Below, in pieces: positions 36,495-45,530 of a stretch of DNA of 64,000 nt; position 1 is the first letter of the stretch; the number at the start of each line of letters is the position of its first letter. The stretch is from Massilia aurea (GTDB lineage: Bacteria > Pseudomonadota > Gammaproteobacteria > Burkholderiales > Burkholderiaceae_D). Position numbers and translations under genes: made by a program. Below the pieces are notes generated by a model. It made no database searches. It worked only from the letters and a program-made list of their open reading frames with translations, and was not told the DNA's origin. The DNA lies in contig NZ_JANUGZ010000002.1 in the NCBI RefSeq assembly GCF_024753205.1, forward strand, positions 930,001 to 994,000, in the 5' to 3' direction.

Positions 36495-37555
36495 TGGCCC
36501 TGCTCCTGGCTGAACCATACCGGTTCAGCTTTACCCAGCTGGTCAGCATCCTGCTACGCGCGCTGCAGCACCAGGGCATCGGCCGCGAACGCGCCTTGCG
36601 CACCGTGCTGTCGTTTCGCAACAGCCTGTCGCTGTCGTTTCCTGCCAGCGAAGTCGAAGCGCTCGACATCGAGCCGGCAACACAAGACCCACTTGGCGCG
36701 CTGCGCTCGGGAACATTGCGCCGCGTCCGGATCACACCCGCATTTATCGGCCTGCTCGGCGCCAGTGGCACCCTGCCGGTGCACGATACCGAACGGATCG
36801 CAGCGCGCAAGTCGCTTGGGGACGATGCCAGCCAGCGCGAACTGCTCGATGTCATGTCGACCCGGTTGATCGGCCTGTTTTATGAGGCATCGGTCAAGTA
36901 CCGGGTCGAGCACGATTTGTCGATTGGCGATGGGGACCGCTTGCTGCCGATGATGACTGCCTTGGCAGGCACGTGCCCGCCACGGGCCGCAAGCGCCAGG
37001 CAACCAGACAGGCACGTCAGACCGGACACTGCAGCCTGTTTCGCTGGACTGCTTCGCACCCGCCCGGTCGCGGCCGGCACGGTCGAACAGGTGTTGAGCA
37101 GCTATTTCGACGTGCCGGTCAGACTCGAACAATTCGTTGGCTGCTGGGATCCGATTCCCGAACACCGGCGCAGCACATTGGGCGTCACCAGGCCCGTGCT
37201 CGGCATCAGTACGGCGCTGGGCACGCGTCTGTGGCGGCATGACATCTGTGCGCGTCTGCATGTCGGGCCACTGGACGAAGCGCAAGCACGCAGTTTTCTT
37301 CCCGGTGGCACGGCGCTGGCGGCACTGCGGGAAATGACAAGGATGTTTGCGGTGCCGACCTTGCACTACGAACTACGGTTGCTGCTTGCACCGCCTGCCA
37401 TCAAGCCGCTCACGCTGAGCACGAAGACGCCGTCGCGTCAGCTTGGCTGGAATACGTTTCTTACCGCGACACCAGGCGTTACGGATCGTCCCGACGTCCG
37501 GTTAATGCTGGGACGCTCCGATGACTCGAAAGAGAGACAGACAGGAAGACGGTGA
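36458..37555 (+). CDS. tssG: Type VI secretion baseplate protein TssG
   Basis: 365 residues starting at an ATG with AAGGAG upstream, inside the end of tssF. FTQLVSILLRAL near the N-terminus, RVRITPAFIGLLGASGTLP and the later FDVPVRLEQFVGCWDPIP segment are typical of TssG. It is part of the baseplate wedge. In most clusters tssH (ClpV) follows; here vgrG follows after 122 bp. Confidence 0.95.
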   Translation: MRPTKRKHEPAVMALLLAEPYRFSFTQLVSILLRALQHQGIGRERALRTVLSFRNSLSLSFPASEVEALDIEPATQDPLGALRSGTLRRVRITPAFIGLLGASGTLPVHDTERIAARKSLGDDASQRELLDVMSTRLIGLFYEASVKYRVEHDLSIGDGDRLLPMMTALAGTCPPRAASARQPDRHVRPDTAACFAGLLRTRPVAAGTVEQVLSSYFDVPVRLEQFVGCWDPIPEHRRSTLGVTRPVLGISTALGTRLWRHDICARLHVGPLDEAQARSFLPGGTALAALREMTRMFAVPTLHYELRLLLAPPAIKPLTLSTKTPSRQLGWNTFLTATPGVTDRPDVRLMLGRSDDSKERQTGRR

Positions 37556-37677
37556 CGTGGCTTAAAAAACGGCGTTGATGCCAGTCAATTGAGGCTGCGT
37601 GACGGCGGGCTAACGTGGTCGCTGACCATGTCGATTATTTCAACTGCGGCCGTGCAGCGGCCATCGGGAGCAACGCA

Positions 37678-40299
37678 ATGGGCGAGAGCCAGACCATCGC
37701 AGCCGGCGCCGCACTATCGGCATTTCGCGGCAACTCGCAGCACAACCGGCTGATGCGACTGGATTTTCCTTTCGAGGACGGCCCGCCCGCGATTTTGCTG
37801 CCAAACAAGCTGGTCGCGCGCGAGGAGATCTCGCGCGGATTCCGGTTCGAGGTCGACGTCCTGTCGGACGACCCGCGCATTCCGCTCAAGATGCTGATGG
37901 GCCGGATGGTCACGATTTCGCTGGTACGCCAGGACGGCTCGCTGCGTTACTTCAACGGGTACATCACGCAACTGTCGTTCTTGCGTGCCGATGGCGGCTT
38001 TGCCTTTTACCGGATGGTGCTCGAGCCCTGGCTTGCCTTCGCGCGACTGCGCAAGGACAACGTGTCGTTCCACGGCAAGAGCGTGCAGCAGATCACCGAA
38101 GCAACGCTCAAGCACTACCGCCAGGCCGACTGGCACATGCATGTCTTTGAAGAAGATCCGCCACTGACCGTTGCCAATCAATATAACGAGACCGACTACA
38201 ACCACCTGCACCGCCGTTGGGAAGCGCGGGGCATGCATTACTGGTACGAACACCGCTTTGATGGTCACAAGCTCATGCTCTCCGACAAGAGCTTCCACAA
38301 CGAGCCAATCGATGCCACCAGCTACGACGACGTGGACGTCATTGCATTCCACGACAAGAGCGGCTCGCTCGAAGATGACGGCATTCACCTGTGGAGTGCG
38401 AGCCGGCGCCTCGGCTCCGGCACGACCACGCTGGCCAGCGTCGACTACAAGAATCCCGGCGCACAGCACGCCACTGGTTACTCCGCCAACCGGCAAGGCG
38501 ACATATTCGCCTACGAGGTGTACGAAGACAGCGGCGCCTACGGCTTTCGCATGCGCAGCGATGGCGAACGGCTCGCAACGCAGCGCATGGTGGAGCAGGA
38601 CAAGGATACGCAGACGTTCGATGCCACCAGCAATGCCCGCAGCGTCCAGCCCGGGCGTACCTTCAAACTCGGCGGGCATTTCAGCGCCGAGCCGCGCTCG
38701 ATGGACTACGACCCCGAACCGCGCCGCAGCATTGGCGACCGCAGCTACCTGATCCTGTCTGTAGAGCACGAAGCGACCAACAACTACCAGGCCGGCGCGG
38801 GTGCCCCGTCGCACTACGAGAACCGGTTCACCTGCATCAACAGGGACATCCGCTGGCGGCCGGGTCGCGACTTCAACAGCGAACCGGGCGCCTACATGGG
38901 CTTGCACACGGCGACGGTCGTCGGTCCGGCTGGCGCCGACATCCACACCGATGGTTTCGGCCGGGTCAAGCTGCAATTTCACTGGGACCGGCTGGGCCAG
39001 GACGACGAGAACAGCTCGCCATGGATTCGGGTACTGAGCCCGGCTGCGGGGAAGGAGTTTGGCCACATCCGCCTGCCGCGCGTCGGCGAAGAAGTCGCCG
39101 TTGTCTATCCGAACGGGAACATCGACCATCCACTGATACTGGGCGCGCTGTACAACGGCACACACATGCCGCCATGGGCGCTGCCGGCGCAATCGGCCCT
39201 GGCAGGCTTGCGCAGCCGCGAACTCGGCGGTGGTGCACGCGGCAACCACCTGGTGCTGGATGACACGAAGGAGATGATCCAGGCGCAGCTGAAGAGCGAT
39301 CACCAGTGCAGTCAGCTATCACTCGGGCATATCACGCGAATCGAGGACAACGCCGGGCGCAAGGATGCGCGCGGGGAAGGCTGGGAACTGACGACCAATG
39401 CATGGGGCGTTGCCCGCGCTGCCAACGGTATGCTTATCACAACCGAAGCCAGGATGAACGCAGTAGCACATGCCAAGGACTTGGGCGAGACTGCTCAGCG
39501 GCTAGCATCAGCGGCACAAATTCAGAAACAACTGGCCTCTATGGCGCTCGAACAGGAGGCACAAGAGAGTGGCCAGCAGGACGAAGCAGCCACCGACATC
39601 GAGGCTCAAAATTCGGCGATTCGCGGGGAGACCAGAGGTTCTATGCCCGAGCTCTCGGAGCCGCACTTGATCTTAGCGAGCCCCGCCGGCATCGAGCTTA
39701 CGAGCGCCCAATCGACTCACATCGCCAGCGAACGTCACACCATGATCACAAGTGGCAAGAGCCTCTCGATCGCTAGCGCCAATGGTGTATTCGCCAGCGT
39801 CGGCAAGACCTTCAGGCTGTTCGTTCATAAAGCTGGAATGAAACTGATAGCAGCTGCTGGCCAAGTGTCAGTGCAAGCGCGAAGTGACGACGTGGAAATC
39901 ATCGCCAACAAGGTGCTTGAACTGCTCAGCGAGACTGAGTGGGTGAATATTCGCGGCAAGAAAGGCGTGCGGCTGCATGGCGTCAACAATATGGTCGAGA
40001 TCGGCGAAAAAGTTCAATTTTTTACCTCTGCGCCGGTGCTGTTTCACGGAAATCTGGAAACGCTGGCAGCGAAAAGCGTTTCTCAGGCTTTCAACGAACG
40101 CTCGTCCGACTACCAGTTCGACCAAGAGGTTAATTTCGTCGACGGCAACATGAAACCTGAAAAGAATATCTCTTACGAACTCCTACGCGACGATGGCACG
40201 GTTACGAACGGCAAAACCCCAGCCAATGGGAGCACCGAATTGCAGAAAGCAGGTAGCTTCGATTTCTACACCATCCGCTACAAAGGTGAACTACCATGA
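37678..40299 (+). CDS. vgrG: Type VI secretion spike protein VgrG with C-terminal extension
   Basis: 873 residues from the ATG at 37678 with GGGAG upstream; a GTG at 37615 is the alternative. The gp27-like base covers about 1-400. The gp5 OB domain follows (DIHTDGFGRVKLQFHWD at about 421, VVYPNGNIDHPLILGALYN). A DUF2345 beta-helix lies at about 655-800. The last 70 residues (YELLRDDGTVTNGKT and onward) look like a small beta-domain of the transthyretin-like kind that some VgrGs use to hold a lipase effector. The stop overlaps the effector start (ATGA), consistent with carrying that effector. Confidence 0.95.
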   Translation: MGESQTIAAGAALSAFRGNSQHNRLMRLDFPFEDGPPAILLPNKLVAREEISRGFRFEVDVLSDDPRIPLKMLMGRMVTISLVRQDGSLRYFNGYITQLSFLRADGGFAFYRMVLEPWLAFARLRKDNVSFHGKSVQQITEATLKHYRQADWHMHVFEEDPPLTVANQYNETDYNHLHRRWEARGMHYWYEHRFDGHKLMLSDKSFHNEPIDATSYDDVDVIAFHDKSGSLEDDGIHLWSASRRLGSGTTTLASVDYKNPGAQHATGYSANRQGDIFAYEVYEDSGAYGFRMRSDGERLATQRMVEQDKDTQTFDATSNARSVQPGRTFKLGGHFSAEPRSMDYDPEPRRSIGDRSYLILSVEHEATNNYQAGAGAPSHYENRFTCINRDIRWRPGRDFNSEPGAYMGLHTATVVGPAGADIHTDGFGRVKLQFHWDRLGQDDENSSPWIRVLSPAAGKEFGHIRLPRVGEEVAVVYPNGNIDHPLILGALYNGTHMPPWALPAQSALAGLRSRELGGGARGNHLVLDDTKEMIQAQLKSDHQCSQLSLGHITRIEDNAGRKDARGEGWELTTNAWGVARAANGMLITTEARMNAVAHAKDLGETAQRLASAAQIQKQLASMALEQEAQESGQQDEAATDIEAQNSAIRGETRGSMPELSEPHLILASPAGIELTSAQSTHIASERHTMITSGKSLSIASANGVFASVGKTFRLFVHKAGMKLIAAAGQVSVQARSDDVEIIANKVLELLSETEWVNIRGKKGVRLHGVNNMVEIGEKVQFFTSAPVLFHGNLETLAAKSVSQAFNERSSDYQFDQEVNFVDGNMKPEKNISYELLRDDGTVTNGKTPANGSTELQKAGSFDFYTIRYKGELP

Positions 40300-42125
40300 G
40301 CGACCAATCAGCACTCAACGAGCGCGGCAATCATCAAGGCGAATTTACGCAGGGCATTGGCGGATGGGCCGAATATACAGTCCACATGACACCAACGTCG
40401 GACACTGCCCGTCATGACGTGAAGCTTCCACCGCGCAAAGTAATACCAGTGATTTTTTTACCAGGTGTGATGGGAAGCAATCTTCGGCTAAGTAAAGCCA
40501 GACAGAGCGCGTTAAACCGACCAGATAACCGCTCCTGGCGCCCTGATGACATGGTAGGTACAAAAGGGGCTAGCACCGCGTTAAGTGGCACTGGTGTGGC
40601 TGGATGGTACAAGAATGCTACCCCGGCACAGCGCCAGCTGATGTTAGATCAGAACGAAACCGAGGTCGAATATTACCGTTATACCGAAAGCAAGGATCGC
40701 TTCGATCCAGATGGGGCGGAAACGCTCGCAGCGGACCAACGACATCAGAACGTTCCCGACGATCTTGAAGCTATCCCGCCCCTCATAGGTGCGCGCAGGG
40801 TCGCAGGCTGGAGGCCTGGACGCCAATCATCAGGGAAAAGGCGTGAATCGGCGGCACAGGTCGCAAGATGGCGCGGCTGGAGTGAAGTGTTGTTCGCTGG
40901 CGCCTACGGTCAGATGCTGAAAACGGTTGAGCGCCACCTTAACAATATGGTCAGAGATGAAGCTGCCAATCCGATGTGGAAGCCATTCTTTGCTAATCCA
41001 ACTACTTTCGGGGCAATGGAAGCTAGCGTCCCATTGACCGAACACGATCTGAAGAAAATTTCAGCCTGTTGGTATCCGGTTCATGCAATGGGCTACAACT
41101 ATTTGAAAAGCAATGGGGTATCCGCACGCGAAATTGCGGAGCGCATACGTGGATTAACCAAGGGATATCAAAAACGAGGCTTCAAGTGTGATGAAGTGAT
41201 CATCGTAACGCACAGCATGGGAGGGCTTCTCGCGCGTGCGCTCATTCATCCAAAATATGGGAATCTAATGAATGATGCATCGGTCAAGGTACTGGGCATG
41301 TACCACAATGTCATGCCGACCATGGGGGCTGCTGCGTCTTACAAACGAATGCGATTCGGCTTCTTAGAGGGAGCAGGCATGGTCGCGGAGACCTCGGCAA
41401 AGGTTCTAGGCATCAACGGTGAAAATGCTACTGCCATACTTGCAAATGCACCTGCAGCTCTGGAGCTATTTCCCGGGTCTGTTTACGGAAAAGGCTGGCT
41501 GAAGATATTAGATGGATCAGGACGCGAGTTATGGAGCTTACCCGATAGCGGAGAAAGCCCTTTGGAAAGCATTTATATGCAGCCGCCGGATAAGTGGTGG
41601 CGGCTACTGAATCCAGACTGGGTCAATCCTGCCCGTTTGAATGAAAAGCAGGGAGGCGGCATTAATTCTGTCGTTGATCGTGTCAAAAAAGCTGCCGAAT
41701 TTATTGAAGACATCAGAGCCACTTTTCACCCAAGTAATTGTTACGGCAGTTTCTGTTCATCGTCAGAACGTCCATCTTATGGTGAGATTGTCTTTAAGAT
41801 AATGGAGCGTGAAGTGTGGAATTCGCGAAATATTGCATTGCCCCCTCCCCAAAGTTGGACTCTACTAAGCGACGATGGGACAGGAACACTCAAAGTGCAG
41901 GCCGGTACACGCATCCTTACACTCGTCTTGCAGCCTCCGATAGCGCCAGGAGATGAGACGGTCCCAGCCACTCGCTCAGCTAAAAAGATAGCCGGGAAAC
42001 TGTTTGTACATGGTGAGAGTAAGGGCAAGAGCTATGAACACCAGAATAGCTTTGCAGACAATAACGTTCTCTCGTCTTTATTGTACTCAATCGCTCAGAT
42101 CGCCAAGACCGCAAAATGGGAGTGA
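40296..42125 (+). CDS. Probable type VI lipase effector (Tle class, LCAT-like alpha/beta hydrolase)
   Basis: 609 residues with no signal peptide, coupled to vgrG by ATGA. PVIFLPGVMGSNLR (about 51-64) is the oxyanion-hole region typical of LCAT-like lipases. The nucleophile is Ser307 in THSMGG, where Thr replaces the first Gly of G-x-S-x-G. Asp553 (GDETVP) and His572 or His582 near the C-terminus complete a likely triad. Such effectors degrade phospholipids of rival cells. The next gene looks like a Tli4-type immunity protein, so Tle4 class is the best guess. The gene is A+T-richer than the tss genes. Confidence 0.85.
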   Translation: MSDQSALNERGNHQGEFTQGIGGWAEYTVHMTPTSDTARHDVKLPPRKVIPVIFLPGVMGSNLRLSKARQSALNRPDNRSWRPDDMVGTKGASTALSGTGVAGWYKNATPAQRQLMLDQNETEVEYYRYTESKDRFDPDGAETLAADQRHQNVPDDLEAIPPLIGARRVAGWRPGRQSSGKRRESAAQVARWRGWSEVLFAGAYGQMLKTVERHLNNMVRDEAANPMWKPFFANPTTFGAMEASVPLTEHDLKKISACWYPVHAMGYNYLKSNGVSAREIAERIRGLTKGYQKRGFKCDEVIIVTHSMGGLLARALIHPKYGNLMNDASVKVLGMYHNVMPTMGAAASYKRMRFGFLEGAGMVAETSAKVLGINGENATAILANAPAALELFPGSVYGKGWLKILDGSGRELWSLPDSGESPLESIYMQPPDKWWRLLNPDWVNPARLNEKQGGGINSVVDRVKKAAEFIEDIRATFHPSNCYGSFCSSSERPSYGEIVFKIMEREVWNSRNIALPPPQSWTLLSDDGTGTLKVQAGTRILTLVLQPPIAPGDETVPATRSAKKIAGKLFVHGESKGKSYEHQNSFADNNVLSSLLYSIAQIAKTAKWE

Positions 42126-43273
42126 ATGTGAAAATCATGCGGCACTCGAAGTTCCTCGCTACTGCGACTACCATAATGATTGTGCTGGGATCTTCGTCTG
42201 GAGAATCACGAACCTATTCCTACAAGGAGACCGCCGTGCCCGAACGAGTAAAGCTCACTCCACGCCTGCAATCCATTTTTAATAAAACAAAAATCTTGTG
42301 TTTCGGCCGCTACGCGATTGAGGTGCCGTACGAAGCACAGTTTGTTGCAGGAAACTTTGCCTTACCATCTGATATCGTTACAGTTACGGGTGGACTGGAT
42401 GAGGCGAAAATTCGTGTTGCAGAAAGAATAAGGAAGCTGAAGTCAGAAGAGCCAACCTCAGAAATTACCTATAACGGACCAGGCCCGACAGAAAATAGCT
42501 GGCAAATACGCTATTTCGAAGACAAATATAAGAAGGAGCGCAACGCACTTTTTTTCGACACATATGTGAGTAAAGATAAGGTAACATTCATTCTTGGAGA
42601 CTCAGTATCACAAAATGATTCTGAAAGCACCGTAATAAACCGACAACTCATGCGGGCGAAATATTTACAGCTACGAGCAATCGATGAAGTACCGACCGAA
42701 TCCGGCTTTTGTGTCGATCAAGGATTCATACCCAATAATATTTATGACCTTCAGGAAATAGTTAGTATTGGAATTTATCTGCCAAGCCTCCCAGATGTGG
42801 CGTTCTCGGTCGGGTCTAACAAAGATGCTTACGCTGATTATGAAAAATCCAGATTTGAGCAAATGAAGCGAGATGAATTGCCCCTACTTGCCCGCATCAC
42901 GCATGCACAAAATATTCAAGGTGCTTCTTACCCTCATCGTGATGTTCTACGTGAAGGAAAACGAGACGTACAACATTGGAAAGGCGAAGAATCATTAATT
43001 CGCAGGTCTGATGGTACCCACGATTTCGAGTGGGCATTCGTTGGTACGCCGGGAGATGTGGCAAACCCATCAGAATTCCATGCTGCCATGTTCACGAAAG
43101 TCGAAAATAGTATGGTAGGGGCGGCAAAAAAGGCTTCAGTCACCGATGACGAAGCTATAGCAATTTGGGACAAGTTTCTCTTTGCACTGAAATTCAGGGT
43201 CAAAGTGCCTGGCGCGCCCGAAGACTCCTATTATTTTCCCAAACGGCAAGCGGATACAACGGATCAAGAATAA
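42116..43273 (+). CDS. Tli4-like type VI immunity protein
   Basis: 385 residues, overlapping the effector's 3' end by 10 bp. A hydrophobic segment at about 14-28 without a lipobox Cys suggests export to the periplasm or membrane anchoring. The ILCFGRYAIEVPYEAQF motif near residue 60 and the C-terminal FLFALKFRVKVPG are features I associate with Tli4-family immunity proteins. It should bind and block the adjacent lipase in the periplasm, protecting the producer. Position directly after a VgrG-coupled lipase strongly supports this. The gene is clearly A+T-rich. Confidence 0.78.
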   Translation: MGVNVKIMRHSKFLATATTIMIVLGSSSGESRTYSYKETAVPERVKLTPRLQSIFNKTKILCFGRYAIEVPYEAQFVAGNFALPSDIVTVTGGLDEAKIRVAERIRKLKSEEPTSEITYNGPGPTENSWQIRYFEDKYKKERNALFFDTYVSKDKVTFILGDSVSQNDSESTVINRQLMRAKYLQLRAIDEVPTESGFCVDQGFIPNNIYDLQEIVSIGIYLPSLPDVAFSVGSNKDAYADYEKSRFEQMKRDELPLLARITHAQNIQGASYPHRDVLREGKRDVQHWKGEESLIRRSDGTHDFEWAFVGTPGDVANPSEFHAAMFTKVENSMVGAAKKASVTDDEAIAIWDKFLFALKFRVKVPGAPEDSYYFPKRQADTTDQE

Positions 43274-43304
43274 CGACACCACCAAACCATCTCCAGGAGT
43301 AAAT

Positions 43305-43562
43305 ATGAAACACGAAGGCCGTGGCGTCATTCGCCTGAGTGATAAGACAGATCATGGCGGCAAAGTCACCAGTGCATCATCGAAGACTAAGGTAATGGGC
43401 ATTGCCGCAGCTATCGAGGGCGACATGACGTTTTGTCCGGCATGCAAAGGAAACTTTCCAATCAAGCCGGATGGCGCAGGCGCGAAGCACGAGAGCAAAT
43501 CATATGCTTACGAGGGCGACGTCACTGAATGCGGCGCGCACTTGATCAGCACATTGAAGTGA
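43305..43562 (+). CDS. PAAR-domain protein (T6SS spike tip), copy 1
   Basis: 85 residues with AGGAG 7 nt before the ATG. GRGVIRLSDKTDHGGKV, the repeated Gly-Asp pattern and the ending CGAHLISTLK are those of a minimal PAAR cone that sharpens the VgrG spike. A CPACKGNF pair of cysteines is unusual and is shared with copy 2. No toxin domain is fused. It closes the vgrG-lipase-immunity group, 31 bp after the immunity gene. By eye about two thirds of residues match copy 2. Confidence 0.9.
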   Translation: MKHEGRGVIRLSDKTDHGGKVTSASSKTKVMGIAAAIEGDMTFCPACKGNFPIKPDGAGAKHESKSYAYEGDVTECGAHLISTLK

Positions 43563-43661
43563 TCAGGTTAACCTTGAGAAAAAAAGAATTTTCAAGCCTA
43601 TAAAAGGGTTTCTATTACCACCCCAAGATAATCGTAGCGCCACACTAAGACTGAGCTAATA

Positions 43662-45290
43662 ATGAAATTGCCTATTGCTCGTAAGCTGCTCTACTACCTA
43701 CTGACGGGACTCTTCATACTTTTCTCTTTCAAGGCATATACCATGATGAACAACCAATATAAAACTAACCAAGACCTCCCCCGCAATGAAGAATTATCCC
43801 TTTTTAATCCCCATCGTCCAAGTTTCACTTGTGTAATTGAAGCAGATAAAGTCCCGCCTATTGATGCACAAGCCGAAAAATGGTTCCTCGAAGCGCAGAC
43901 ACTAGACGATCCAGACGCATGGGAAGAAGACCGCGACTACAAGAAGATAGTCCAATTGACACGTAATGCTGCGGACAGGCACCATTGGAAAGCCATGCTC
44001 AACTTGGCTACGCTTTACCTAGAGAATCGTGATCCGCCGCATGGAGAAATGGACGCGATTGCTCTGGTAGAGAAAGCGATGCGTCTTGGTATTCCAGCTG
44101 CATATGACCTGATGGGCACCTACTACATGACTGGCGTCGGTGTTCCTGGCGACGCCACCAGAGCTTACGCATTCTGGCAAAGAGCAGCAGAGATGGGAAG
44201 TCCGCACGCGATGGCTTACCTCGGCGATAAACTGGCCGCGACATGGGACAGCCCCCGCGATGGATTTTGGGCGAACCTACCCGTCGCAACTAAAATGCTG
44301 GAATGTGCATTCGCTCAGGGTTATGGCCCGGCAGCCTATACGTTGGCTTTTCTTCAATCCTGGCCGTTAAAAACTGATGGAACAATTGCCGAATCTAGAA
44401 CTGCGGCAACAAGATCACATGCATTACGCACTCTACACGAAGGTGTTAAATTCGGTTGCTCCAACTGCGCGCGAGACATATCAGGAGAGTTCCGCAAGCC
44501 ACAGGACTTGTCCGACATGCTCGTTCCACATCTCGATCAAGCCCGATCCGAGCGCTATGCTGCACTTTACAACGCTCTCGAGCTTAATCCACTGCTGCGC
44601 TTCCCCAACCTTGACAAGGTGCTTCCATTACCGCCCGCACCACTCTTGCCGTGGAATGGCGATAAACAAACGCTTATTGATGCCGCGAAAGGCGTGACAA
44701 GTCGACCATCGGAAATAAAATCAAGCGCTGCCTCTCAACGGCAAGGCCGGTACTACCTTGATGCCACATATGATTTGATCCAGAGCGAAAACAAGGCAAG
44801 GGGAACCGAAGCGCCATTCGCAGGATACTGGCAAGCCACCGCGCCATCCGAGTCGGCGCAGGTGCAGACCTGGCTCAAAGACATTCCGCCAGGCCTGTAC
44901 CAGCCGGGAGAAGCGTTCGACCTGCCGCGATATCCGAAAGGAATGGGGAGCGGAGCCATCCCGGAGCTAACGTGGCAGCGTTTCCTCACAGTCCGCCACG
45001 ACAATGGCGTAGTCAACCCAGTCGCCGCTACCGGCATGACGCGCGAAGTCATAAGCACACAACCGCAACGGTCCTGCAATGCGCTCAAGACGTGTCCGGT
45101 CACTGGCACCTGGCAACCTTGGCTTTCAACAGAACACCCACTGCATCAAGTCGTCAACCAACCGTGGCGCCAGGCCTGGGTGGTCGCCGAGCAACCGTTT
45201 CCGCAGCTTCTAAATAGCGGCTATCTTCCCTTCGATCCAGATGAGCTGACATGGCATCTGATGGACAGCGCTGCACCGAACCTGGGTTGA
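43662..45290 (+). CDS. Membrane-anchored Sel1-repeat protein, DUF6396-like, copy 1
   Basis: 542 residues. An uncleaved N-terminal membrane anchor (about 9-28) precedes Sel1-like helical repeats (about 95-260; WKAMLNLATLYLENRDPP, YDLMGTYYMTGVGV, HAMAYLGDKLA). The C-terminal region ends WHLMDSAAPNLG, resembling DUF6396 proteins. The bulk should be periplasmic. Sel1-repeat proteins occur among T6SS lipase immunity proteins, so an immunity role is plausible, but no matching effector lies beside it. It is the most divergent of three tandem copies in its first 200 bp. Confidence 0.82.
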   Translation: MKLPIARKLLYYLLTGLFILFSFKAYTMMNNQYKTNQDLPRNEELSLFNPHRPSFTCVIEADKVPPIDAQAEKWFLEAQTLDDPDAWEEDRDYKKIVQLTRNAADRHHWKAMLNLATLYLENRDPPHGEMDAIALVEKAMRLGIPAAYDLMGTYYMTGVGVPGDATRAYAFWQRAAEMGSPHAMAYLGDKLAATWDSPRDGFWANLPVATKMLECAFAQGYGPAAYTLAFLQSWPLKTDGTIAESRTAATRSHALRTLHEGVKFGCSNCARDISGEFRKPQDLSDMLVPHLDQARSERYAALYNALELNPLLRFPNLDKVLPLPPAPLLPWNGDKQTLIDAAKGVTSRPSEIKSSAASQRQGRYYLDATYDLIQSENKARGTEAPFAGYWQATAPSESAQVQTWLKDIPPGLYQPGEAFDLPRYPKGMGSGAIPELTWQRFLTVRHDNGVVNPVAATGMTREVISTQPQRSCNALKTCPVTGTWQPWLSTEHPLHQVVNQPWRQAWVVAEQPFPQLLNSGYLPFDPDELTWHLMDSAAPNLG

Positions 45291-45530
45291 CCGGGAAAAG
45301 CTCCCACCTCTCAACGAGACATCGAGCTGCCAATGAGATTACCTCTGCTTCGCAAAATCGCATACGGCCTGCTGACGGTGGTTTTCCTGGTTTGCTCTTT
45401 CAACGCGTTAAGCATCGTACGAGACCAATACAAGGCAACCCAAGCCCTGCCCCGCAACGAAAAACTGCCCCTCTTTAATCCGCACCGCTCTAGCTTCACT
45501 TGCCAGATTGAAGCAACCAAGGTGCCGCCC
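44690..45530 (+). repeat. Long direct repeat, first unit (Sel1 gene 3' end plus next gene's 5' end)
   Basis: About 840 bp, nearly identical by eye to 46361-47201 at an offset of exactly 1671 bp. It covers the last third of copy 1, the 42-bp spacer and the first 200 bp of copy 2. Edges are approximate. Confidence 0.85.
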
